Shown piece by piece: positions 50,901 to 62,900 of a DNA stretch of 64,000 nt. This DNA is from Gordionus sp. m RMFG-2023. Its lineage: Eukaryota; Nematomorpha; Gordioida; Chordodea; Parachordodidae. Numbering within the stretch: the stretch's first letter is position 1; every line of letters begins with the position of its first letter. The DNA lies in assembly GCF_954871325.1 (NCBI RefSeq), contig NC_088775.1, forward strand, positions 66,689,561 through 66,753,560, given 5' to 3'. The notes under the pieces are model-generated. The model saw only the letters and a program-made list of their open reading frames with translations. It searched no databases and was not told where the DNA came from. The position numbers and the translations under genes are program-made.

Positions 50901-53900
50901 AGCAAGTTCTCGATCTTGTAGTTACGATCCAATGAACTAGAGGCAGATAACGACTAACTTGGATTTCTCAAATCCGCAAGGATGTTTTGGATAAGTAAAT
51001 TGTCGTTGATATGGCCCAATACCGAGCTCTATGGAAGGATAGGACGCGTTTTGAAGACCCAATTTTTTGGGATTAGCATGATAAAGAAGAAGATATAATA
51101 TAAAAATATATCAAATCGCATTTTATAAATAGTAAATATTCAAATTTAACACTTTCGAAAATTCTTTGGCGAGGGAGCTCAGTCCCTCTTCAAAATAAGG
51201 AAAGGTAGCATAATATCAAAAAATAATTGGCAGGGGCTAGCACTCCTCCCCCCCCCCCATCGAAAAACACCCCTAGTTCAATCCACCTTGGCTTGTTCTG
51301 ACCAAAATTTCAATATTAAACAAATTTTAAAGTGTATTTTTTCATCACTTATATGATATAGAAGGATCTTAGACCATCGTTAAAGGTATTATTCGATCAT
51401 TTTAGTCACTACCTCTAAGTTTTATGACCCCTATAAAATTCATTGCATATTTCGATCTCCCCTACTTTCTATTTTTATTGTCTAAAATAATTTAAATCAT
51501 TTACTTATGCTATATTCAAAATTCAAGCATAACAAATATTTAGACTATAAAATCGATTTTTTAACAATTATATATAACTTATTGAGTTAATATTTCACTT
51601 TTATAAATTTTGATTTTAATTTACCATTCACTTTTGAATTATTGTTCATCTTAGCGTGGACATCATCATAATTACATTTTTTAATTATAACTCTGCATTT
51701 TAGATTAATTTTTTGTTAAATTCTTTTTCTTATACATTATATAAAATTATGTCTAAATATTTTTAAAGCCATTCCCATTTTCTTATTTTAAAAAAAAATC
51801 GAACCATCAGATTTCTCAATGATAAAAATGATTTTTTATAAGTGTCTATTTAATATCCAGATGATTAAATTATAATAAACACTTTTCATGCTATAAAAAA
51901 CGAACATACCCTAGCAGCAAGGTCTATAGGCTAGGACAGAAGCGCAGAAATCAGCAAGTTTCTATAGGCAAGCCTATGAAATAGACTTGTTATAGACCGC
52001 TGCACCCTAATTTTATAATAAAATATGTATTGTATTAGTATTACTATCATATATATATATATATACCCATTTTAAAATTATCATATTAATATTCTTTTTA
52101 TAAGCATAAATCCGTTGGTAAAAATCTTTTAGACGAAGTCACTCAAAGTTTGAACTTGTTAGAAACGGATTATTTTGGACTGGAATATGCAGATCAGGAA
52201 AGCAATAAAGTTTTATAATCGATATATTATAATATACATTAAAATTCATAACACGTTTTTTTAATGTTATGGTTTCTTTTTCTCATAGTTATAAAACTTT
52301 TGAGATTCTAACAAAAACAAGAGAGATTGGGTAGGAGACAAAAAGAATTACAGGAAAGAATAACATCATCTTTGTTAAAAAAAATCGTTATCTATTAATG
52401 AGGGACAGTTGTAGACATCCTTCATTCTAAAAAAATGATTTATATTTTGGTTTATAAATTTTAATTTGTATAATTTAGTGCTGGGTAGATAATGAAAAAT
52501 TAATAATAAATCAAGTAGACATGTCACATGATGTCATCTTTAAATTTTGTGTCAAATTTTACGCTCCAGATCCAACTCAATTAGAGGAAGAATATACACG
52601 GTATTCCATTTCCAAATAAATAAATATTATGGATACTAAAACTTGGAACTAAACTTCTGCAGGGTTTTAGCATAGGCCTGCTCGCCCATTGTTTTTAAAT
52701 GTTTAAGTTTTTGTTTAAAAATATCATATCCCCATTTGTTTAAATAATTTGATTGGTTATTTTTTTTCTATTTATTTTAGTTAATTTTTTTTTGCTCAAA
52801 CTTATAAAATATACAAACTTTTGTAAAATAAAAAAGATAGATATTTAAAATTTTGTTCGACCCGCTGCCCGTCTACTGTTTAAATTTTTAACTAGTTTAT
52901 TAATAAATAAAAATTTGATTCTGAAAACCCTTAAATAACTTTATAAATATTTGTGCATAAATGTAAATCCCTTAGATATTTGTATTGCCTACAATTAAAG
53001 AGAGATTTATCAGATGGTACCATGCCATGTTCAGATAGCACTTCTGCCCTTCTAGCTTCATATATAGTTCAAGGTAAATGATAAACTGGTTAACCAAAAA
53101 ATGTTTTATTTTCCTTTTGTAGATTATAAATTAATGGGATCTCATCAGCGGCGTAACAACTCTCCTCCATCGTTATAAATTTCTTGGGCCTTCATAATCT
53201 CATTTAAATTATCATTTTAATTTACATTATATTAATCACATAAAAGCAATTTAGTAAAATTATAACTTTACTGCATAAAATTCAAAATTATATAAAGTTA
53301 AGCATAAAAAGCATTTATAAATATTTTAATTTAAGTATATAAATATATTTTCTTTTTATCTCTATTTCGAAGTTGACGCAAATTCATGGAATATCATATT
53401 CTTTATTAAAGTTTAAGTGATGGGTTTCTCAATGTTTTATCATAACTAAATAACTTAATCTGAATTATAAATATGATATTTGATTAGATCTAGCTTTTAA
53501 AAATGGCTTTCTGCTGTTGCGGTCTTTCCGGTTGTTAGAAACGTATGTCCTATATTTCTTTATTAAATATTAAAATAATGGGATTTTTATTATATATATT
53601 TAGAAAATTTGCTTTATTGTAAAATAAATTAAAGTTAGAAAAATTAAGTGTTGACATATTTTATCGAACGCTTCATCAACCTGATTAAAAATAATATTAA
53701 TATTTATTTTTGCTTAACTGCAATTTATTTTGACAAAGTTCATCAATTTTTTGATCTGTCGAGCTCGAGCCCTTTTTTTCTTTGTCAAAGGAAGAGAATA
53801 GAATAAGGTTAACGATGAAATTGAATTTAATAATTCTGAAAAATGGTAGGCAATATTAAAAATGGAAAACATGTTATAATGGATGTAAACAACACTAAAG

Positions 53901-56900
53901 AATTGGATCTATTAATAATATATAGAATGGGTGGAGGGGGGATTCTAATCACACCCCTCTCCTTCCGCACAATGGGGTTTGCGAGAATTTGTGTTACGCC
54001 ACCACTGGATCTCATACTAAATATATGTAATCTTATATAAATATCAATATCTTTAAAATTTCATGAATGAAAATTGATAATATTATAGTTGTGAACATTT
54101 ATTTTATAAATTCCATTTAAAAAAATATCTTTTCTAAAAATTAAAAAGCTGATTGTGGGGATTATTCTTTCGAAGATTATCCTGATCACACTTACCTGTC
54201 CGGTATCAAGTTTTTTCCGCAGCAAACGCCTCAACTTGAAAAAATGATTATGGAAAATCACAAAAAACACGCGTTAAATACTGATATTAAATTATATTAT
54301 TTAAGTTTTATATTTGCAGCGAGTTCGTTCAAAGGGCCGTATTTAAATATTTTTAAATATACTCGTGCCTAAAAAAAATTTATTTTAAATATCCTGGCCA
54401 GGCCGTATATTTCAAATCGCCATTAGCTATAAAAATTAAAAATAAATGTAAATATATTTTAGAAAAATCCTGGCCAGGTCAAAAAATTTTAAAATATTCG
54501 CGTCAGGCCGGGCATGAAAATATTAAACCTGGACCAAGCCGGGTCGTGCAAATGGTACCTCTGCAGGCCTCTGATATTTGCAATTGTAACAGTAGAAAAA
54601 TTTTATGCCGGTCATTCTAGATAATTTTTGCTGTGTATTTTGTAAACCGTTTCAAAAGGAACCGTGTTTTTAGTTTTATTATAAGCGGTTTTATAAGAGC
54701 CTGCAAATCTCTGATATTATTAATAAAGGGAATATTTACAAAAAACACATATTTATTGATCCATCTAATTTGCTTATAAAATGCATCTTTTAACTTTATT
54801 TAGTTGATATGTATAATTAATAGTAATATATTAAAACTCAAATTATAATAAAATCAGTGGTCAGACTCCTGCGGAAGCAGATCTAAATTTTTTGGATATC
54901 GCTCGAAGAGTTGAAATGTATGGAATTAGGTTGCACCCTGCCCAGGTATGGATAAATCATAAAATTACTTTTAAATCATAATATCGATGGCGAATTTCTT
55001 ATTATTCTATATATTATTTTATAATCTTAATATTTGAACTACTCTTTCTTTTTTACGAATATATTTTTAGGATCACGAGGGTGTAGGTTTAAATCTAGCC
55101 GTCGCACATACTGGTATTTTAGTATATCAAAACAATATACGCATAAATACCTTTTCCTGGGTCAAGATTCGAAAATTGAGCTTTAAACGAAAAAAGTTTT
55201 TGATTAAGCTTCACCCGGAAGAATATGTATAAATCTTTGTTGCTAAATTCGCTTTACATTACAAAATACTTCTATATATAAATGAAATATTGTTTTTAAA
55301 AAAAATTCTATTTTTTTAACATGCTGCTCTAAAAATAAAAAGGGAAAAGTAAAAAATAATAGTCTGTTATGGTAAAAGGTTTCAAACTTAAGTATAACAT
55401 ATTTTACAGTGTAACCCGCTTATAACCGTCGAATTTAAGATATGGTGTCAAATTTTTCTCATGTACAACAATGTTTTTACCTTTGTGCCCATAAAACATG
55501 CTGACTATCGTTGGTTTTATAGGTTTTTAATAATATGGCTTCTCTACCCTGGTTACAGTTTCTAACCATGCGCAGGTACAACACTTATAGCGTGTCATTG
55601 ATAGGATCCGATTCCATAAAGGTCCCACATTTGATGATTTTATCGGAGTAACTTCATCATTGACTCGTTCGGGAACCAAAACTCTATCTGCCAGAAAATA
55701 TTTCTAATTTAAAACCTTGCTAAAATTAAAAATTACATCCTTCCATTAATTTAACGATAATTATTAATATTCCTACCCTTAACTTTAAAGATTTTGGCCA
55801 ATATTCTAAGATTTAATTTTAATAATGCAAAAGTAAGCCAATAAATTTGTCACTCTCTAATTCTTTTACAAAGACTCTTCGCCAAAAGAAGTCAATAATG
55901 ATGGAAGGGATAATATTTTTACAAATTCTTTTAGCCAGAGAATCAAACCCATAATGGTGGACGCGTTTGTTCAAGATTATGCATTTGGTGAGGATACTCG
56001 AATAGGTCGATAAAAACTATTATTGTAGTATCAAGAATGGATAAAGTCTGGCTGATATATCAAACTCAACCCCGCGATTCTGGTGTGCAGGTTCGTAAGT
56101 TTCCCGGAACTGTGCTCGAGGATTGAAGTAGCTATACGCCCAATAACGCATCTGAATTCGGAAGTTCCAAAGGCGAGGGATAATGAAAAAAAATCTGAGA
56201 GCGGATTTTGCAAACGTTGTTGCATACTCTTACTATCAGATTAATTATAATCCCATCCCTGCTGCTAACATCAACCGCACTGAGACAGGCCAATGGTCCC
56301 TGAAATCTGAGCTAAACGGTCTGATTCACAGGCCAGCGTCGTTGAATTTATTTGAAATTCTAAAACGTGAAAGGTGGGTAAATAACAAAAGGCATGTCAA
56401 AGGTAATGATGAAAAGACAATTGGATTTTAATAGTCTAAAAAAATGAAAATGTATAATACATCCAAATTAATAGGAATGGCTAATTTTAATTAATAATTA
56501 AAATGATTTTTTTCTATAAATTATAAATTTTCTTCCTTTCAGTCAATAAACTCACCATGCCATTCTTGTTATCTTTATTATCATTATTTTCTCGCTATTA
56601 TTTTTGTTATTTTCTTTTTCTTTGTCTTCTTCGATTGATATGATGAATATCTTGCCACTATAAGCATTCTATTTTGAGTTCTAAAATGTCTTATATAATT
56701 TACAATGTTTATCGTTTACCGTCTTTAATATGTATTCTTTTTCCCTGAGAAACTTTATATGCGGAGTTATACTGTAAATAATTTTCGAGGTTATTTTGGA
56801 ATATATTGTGGTATACTTTTAAAAGTGTTCACTTTTATAAAAAACATTATCTTAAATGACCTATTTATTAAAAAAATATTGAAATAAGGGATACTACAAA

Positions 56901-59900
56901 GACACCGTCGAATTTTATTTTAATACACGAAATCAAAGCAAAAACTTTTGGAAGAAATGCATCGAATATCACACGTTTTTCAGGGTTGCTAATAATTTTC
57001 CTGTATCAAATGAAAAGTTGACTATTAGACATAAGCGAACTAAATTATTTAGTAAAGGATCCTCTTTCAGGTTATAATTACGCGCGTCATATACAGTATG
57101 ATGTTCCTGGTTATGATATTTTCCGGCTCTTCGCGTTTTTATTTCGCGTTCCAGAAATCATATAATTTACAAGATTTCTCAGTATTTTATTTCTTCTGCC
57201 GAGAGGAACGTTATAAGGGGGTTATTATACTGTATTAGGATTTTATCATGCCAAAAATGTTTTATAGTTGTAAGAGATGAAGTTTCAATTTAAAAAATGA
57301 TATCTCCGTAATATAGAATTGTTCTTTTCGGTGCTTTTAGTAAGAGTATTAATCAAAAAAATAGGAAATGGGGTTAGAGCCATGCAATCCATAAGCACGA
57401 TCCGACATATTTAGTTAATTTTCCATTTTACCAACCCCCCCCCCCCCCCAGGATTTTAAATTGGCCATTGTAAATTAAACGCATTCTTATAAAGTTTAAT
57501 AAAATATAAATTATTAATAGCTTCCTAATTTTAGAGAAATTCTAATCATCGAAAAACATTCTTTAGAATTTTTAGTCTGGCTTTAAATTGGAGTTTAAAA
57601 AAAGGTTCATCATATAATTGAGGTTTATAATTGTAGATTAGCAAAATTTTTGGTCATAAAATAAAAATTCTCTTATTCATAAAAAGGTATCCAACCATTT
57701 TAATTTAATTAGGACGAACGTTGCATGTAAGCAATACAACTTACCTTTATCATATCTGAAACAATTTATATTTTCCAAATTTGGTCATAATGTAAAGAAA
57801 GGATATATATATGTCGTATTGGGATATGGAATCATGTGGGATTCGGAATCCCAACGTGGGGATTTGAGATCTTGAATCCCCACGTTTTATTCGGAATCTT
57901 TTTTTTAAATATTTTATTTAAAAATATTCCGAATCCCCATGAAAAAAAATTAAATGATTACTTTTTCTTCCCCTTTTTGCCGTCTGGCTGGCACCATATA
58001 ATTAAAAGGCCAAAATAAGGGATTTAAAAAGAAAATTTAAAAAAAGTAAATAGTATAAAATTAAGGTATATAGTGAATGAAAAAAAAGGTTAAACATTTT
58101 TGTTTTTGTAAATTTATATGAAATATTAAATATTTTCACATGAATATATATTTTAAAAAAAATCAGAATTAAAAAAAAATTATTTATTGCAACAATTCTT
58201 CAATGCTATATGACATTTTGTTGAAATTTAAGGTTTTTCTTGAAACACTCGCACCTTTTATTCATGCAACCCATTTTGCAATTGCATAACGATTTTTTCC
58301 CAAATGTTGTGACATTAGGGGAAGCTCATAAATATTTTTAGCAGTTTAGATAAAAAATTAATATATTTTATGTAATGAATTAATTTGAGTATATGTGGTT
58401 ACTATAAAAATAACTTAAATTACCTATGATTGATATATCTTTGTTGGGAATTTCAAAATCATTTAATTTTATAGTTTCTAGAGGCAATAAATGGTGCTGA
58501 AATTCTTCCAGCACACCCTACTCATATTTTATTTTGTTCAATTTTTAATACTTCCTTTCTAAATTTCTAAGACAATTTTCTATTTGTCCTAGGGATAGGT
58601 AATAACAAGTGATAACCTAAGGTAAAGTTATTTTGTCCAATTATTTGAGAATAAATTATTTTTTGACGCCCACGATCATTTAAATATAAAATAAAAGAAG
58701 GGGCGCTTTTTAAAATATTAGAAATATTTACCCAATATAATTGGTAGCACAACTATTTTTCCATGTAATTTTATGGCCAACATTTTTTGAACAAGGACTA
58801 TTAGTAATATTATGGACAATTCGAAAGCGTGAATCTATGATTGAAACCTTTGCTATTTTAGTAGCAATGCATATAGCTTTCACATAATTTTGCTCATTAA
58901 TAAACAATAAAAAAACGGAATCGTTAAAAATATTATCTACATTTCCTTGCTTATATTTTGAATAGATTTGTATTTGGGTGTTTTAATATGGTTTTATATA
59001 ACTTATATTCTGTAACTGTTATGGGTAAAAAAATTTGAGAAAAAAAATTTAAACTAATATTAAAAATAAAATAATTGTATTAATATAAATTTTCAAAATG
59101 TAATAATTTAGATATTCCATGAAAAAAAATCCCGCCCAATAAGATTCTTAATTCATGTTAAAAATAAATTTTCATTTCAAAATGTAATAATTTAGAATTT
59201 CTATGAGAAAAATCTCGCCCAATACAATTACTGATTTATATTAAAATTAAATTTATTGAATGAGTTATTTCAGAGACCTGCAGGTCCGGTCCTAAGCCTG
59301 GTCCGGGTATACACGGGTCATGTCGTATTTTAATTTTTTATTAATAATACCCAAGCTGGACCATATATTTTAAACCCAAATATTTGAATCACCATTAAAA
59401 ATAAATATTTTTTTTAAAAAAATCCGGGCCGGGCCGTGCAAATGGTACCTCTGCAGGTCTCTGAGTTATTCCTAAAAATTTAGAAGGGAAAGTATCAAAA
59501 ATCGAACAAAATATGGGTATAAACGTGTGCTGGAAAAATCTTAGCACCATTTATTGTCTCTAGTCTATATAAAACTATAAAATTAAATGATTTTGAAGTT
59601 CCCAACAAAGATATATCAATCATAGGTAATTTAAGCTATTTTTATAGTAACCACATATACTCAAATTAATTTATGTAAATAAAATATATTAATTTTTTAT
59701 CTAAACTGCTAAAGATATTTAGGAGCTTCACCGAATGTCACAACATTTGGGAAAACATCGTTATGCAATTGCAAAATGGGTTGCATGAATAAAATGTGCG
59801 AGTGTTTAAGAACATCAAATGTTCAACGAAATGTCATATTGCATTGAATAATTGTTGCAATAAATAAATTTTTTTCAATTCGGATATTTTTAAAAATATA

Positions 59901-62900
59901 TATTCATGTGAAAATATTTATGATTTTATATAAATTTACAAAAAAATGTCTTTTTTACTTTCTTCATTCATTATATGCCTTAATTTTATACTATTTACTT
60001 TTTTAAACATTCTCTTTTCCTTTTTGATAATTTATTTATTATAACAAAATATCACTAAAAAATAAAATTTTTTGGTGCCAGCCAGGCGGCAAAAAAGGAA
60101 GAAAAAAAATATTATTTAATTGTTTAAAAAAATATATATTCCGAATCCCCTGGGTTTTAAATATTTTTAAAAAAAAGATTCCGAATAAAACATGGGGATT
60201 CAAGATCTCGAATCCAAACGTTGGGATTCCGAATCCCTCATGATTCATCCCAATACGACATATATATATATTTATAAAATTACAAGCTTATCAATTAGTT
60301 TTGGAGATATATCAATTTATTTAAAGGTAATTTTTAAAAATAAAAAAATTCTTAAATTAATAAATTTAATTTTATCCATCTATACTAAATATTCTTAAAT
60401 TTAATTAAAACATCAAATTTTAAAATATTCTAATTTTGATCATATATTATCCTAATGTTTCATCAATGCTACGGTCATTTTTTAGATACTCATGAAAGTT
60501 TATATAATTTTTAAATATAATGGAGATGAAGAGTGATGAAATTGACCCTTAAATTAATATATTACCCGTTCATAATGGGTTAACGAAAGTTTCAATCATA
60601 AAAATAATAAACTATTCCATTGTATATATTTTTATATGCTTGTACCCCCCCCCCCTCCATCGTTAAAAAAGAAATATACATATTCCTATACTTTATGTAA
60701 AATACCACCTAAAACAAGATATTCAAGAAATACAGTGAAATCATTTAAGGGATAAGAAGGAAATTGTAAAAAACAGGGAAATAAAGTAACGTTAAATAGG
60801 TTTCTATTTTAAAAATATCCTTCTAAAGGCGAATTCTACTAAATATATTTTAATTTTCAGAAGTTATTTATAGAAAAATAATAATTTGGGTCTAAAAAAT
60901 ATTCTTAATCTTTATAATAATGATACGGGAGACTGGGGTCGGGGAAATATCCTAAAACTTAAAAATTAGCATAGGAGATATTATTTATATAGGTCTTACT
61001 TAGTTCAAAATAAACTTTACCCAGGGAAGGGTGGAGCCTTAGGTTGGGTCTAGTTTTGGCCCTATTATATTAAGGAAAAAAAATTAATTTAAATCTTTAT
61101 GTATTTATAATTTTTTTGAATAATCTTATTTTTCTCGCCTTTTCTTGCAAATTTTATAATCAAGCAGGACTTATTTTGGATTAAATGTAAGCTCTTCATA
61201 TTAATTGTTGGGAGCCCATTTTGATCAACAACCCCACCAGTATCATACCTTTTCAAGTTTCTCCTAATAACTTTGTTCATTTAATCGATAAAAAAACAAT
61301 TTATGTTATTTTTATAGGTTATTCATTTTTTATCGATCCATTCGTATTTTATATCTAAATGTGTATATTCGTTATTTAAACCCCTAGAAGAGTCATAGGT
61401 GAACAAATTATCATATTATTCTTTAAAATCTTTTGTTACTCTTAAAGCCATCAATCGATGGCAATTATTTTATATCTAATGTGCATATTTGTTAAAACCC
61501 TAGAAGAGTCATAGGTGTACAAATTATCATATTATTCTTTAAAATCTTTTGTTACTCTCAAAGCCATCAATCGATGGCAATGATCTTTCGAATACAGTGA
61601 CATAATAATCAAATTAACCTTATTTTATGTGATTATTTTATGTGATAATTTTAGGTGCTATATATGCTTGTGTTGTTTTTGCTAGATGATAAACATTTTT
61701 TTTAACAAATATTTGTTAAACATGTTCATTTTATGAGTGGATCGCATGAAACATTTTATTGGATGTGGTATGTCAAATATTTTAGAGCCAAAATATGTTG
61801 GTGTTTTGATCGGGTTTTAAACTAATTATAACATCTCATATTTTTAAATATTATTTTAGACAACTTATTTTATTATAATTTTGTAAAACATTACAAATAG
61901 ATATAGCGGAAGGACTCAAAAAGAAGTTATTGCATTTGTTAGAGAAAGCGTAATTAATAGACAACCATTCACAAGGTATTCCTAATTTTAATAGCATAGG
62001 AAAAATAGCATTTTTTTATTAAAAAAATTAAATAATTCTCAATTATAAGCTACAAAAAATTTAGCCCTATATTTTTATTGTAATAACTGATTTAATATTA
62101 ATAGAGCTTAGGCCGGCTCTGGTTCGACTTATTACTAAATAGCCAGTCTTAAAGTAATAAATAGAGATTATGTTAATTATCATTTTCATATGGTAAAAGA
62201 TCTTTAAGCTCACACCTTTCAATAAAAAGTGTCATAAGCCCAAGTATAATGGCTCATACCATTATATCACAAGCCCGGCCTCAAATTTCCGTTTCCTCGC
62301 AGCTCGAGAGTGATAAAAAATATAATATACCAGCATTGCTTTCTGATACAGCACCATTTGGTTCGGTTGAAGCTCAGCTTAGTAAAACATCATCCACTAG
62401 TGGCAGCCGAATGCTGGATACCTCTGCAGGTATTTTTATAGTTTGTTTTATATTTTTTTTTCAATAAAAAATGATTTTTTTTTAAATTGTAAGAATAGAA
62501 AATTATCAATTGATAAATTTTTTTAAAAACAAATTTAAACATTTTCATTTAATAGGAGAAAGGAGTTAATATTTTTTAATTTCACAAAATGTTGTAATAG
62601 AGAAACTTACACTAAGAGATAAATGTCAATTGAAGATGCAAACTTAAATGAAAACTATTTCTTAGCAAATTTCCTTGTCAATTAAAACTTATCTCTTTTA
62701 GATTAAGAAAATCTTTTATTTATACTAAAGAATATCAATATTTTTAATATCTAAAGGTGAATTTATTAAATACCTTTATTCGTAGATGATATATCCCCTA
62801 CCCCTTTAACTAATACATTAAACTTCAACAATTCATCTCAATCATCACGCTTGGTGACATCTCAAGTTCTTAGCCAAGATTTAACAGTTGCGTCATTACA

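Larger units (their letters stand above)
57803..60269 (-). mobile_element. DNA transposon with ~770-800-bp terminal inverted repeats
   Basis: The left arm 57803-58572 is the reverse complement of 59464-60269. Shared outer sequence is ATATATATGTCGTATTGGGA, then GGATTCGGAATCCCAACG. The centre is 58573-59462. A MITE sits exactly at the inner edge of the right arm. The target site is AT-rich, so no duplication can be read. It lies in intron 8 of the FERM gene. The superfamily is unassigned. Confidence 0.88.

Noticed and set aside
55408-55520. A possible FERM exon reading [10 protein letters not shown] in phase after exon 7
   Set aside because: The segment resembles the TLEF motif, but the exon at 56889 ([11 protein letters not shown]...[16 protein letters not shown]) fits far better and joins in phase at both ends.
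62249-62467. Independent small gene starting at ATG 62249
   Set aside because: The frame is open upstream to an acceptor at 62208, in phase with exon 9, and continues by phase into exons 11 and 12. It is an internal part of the FERM gene.
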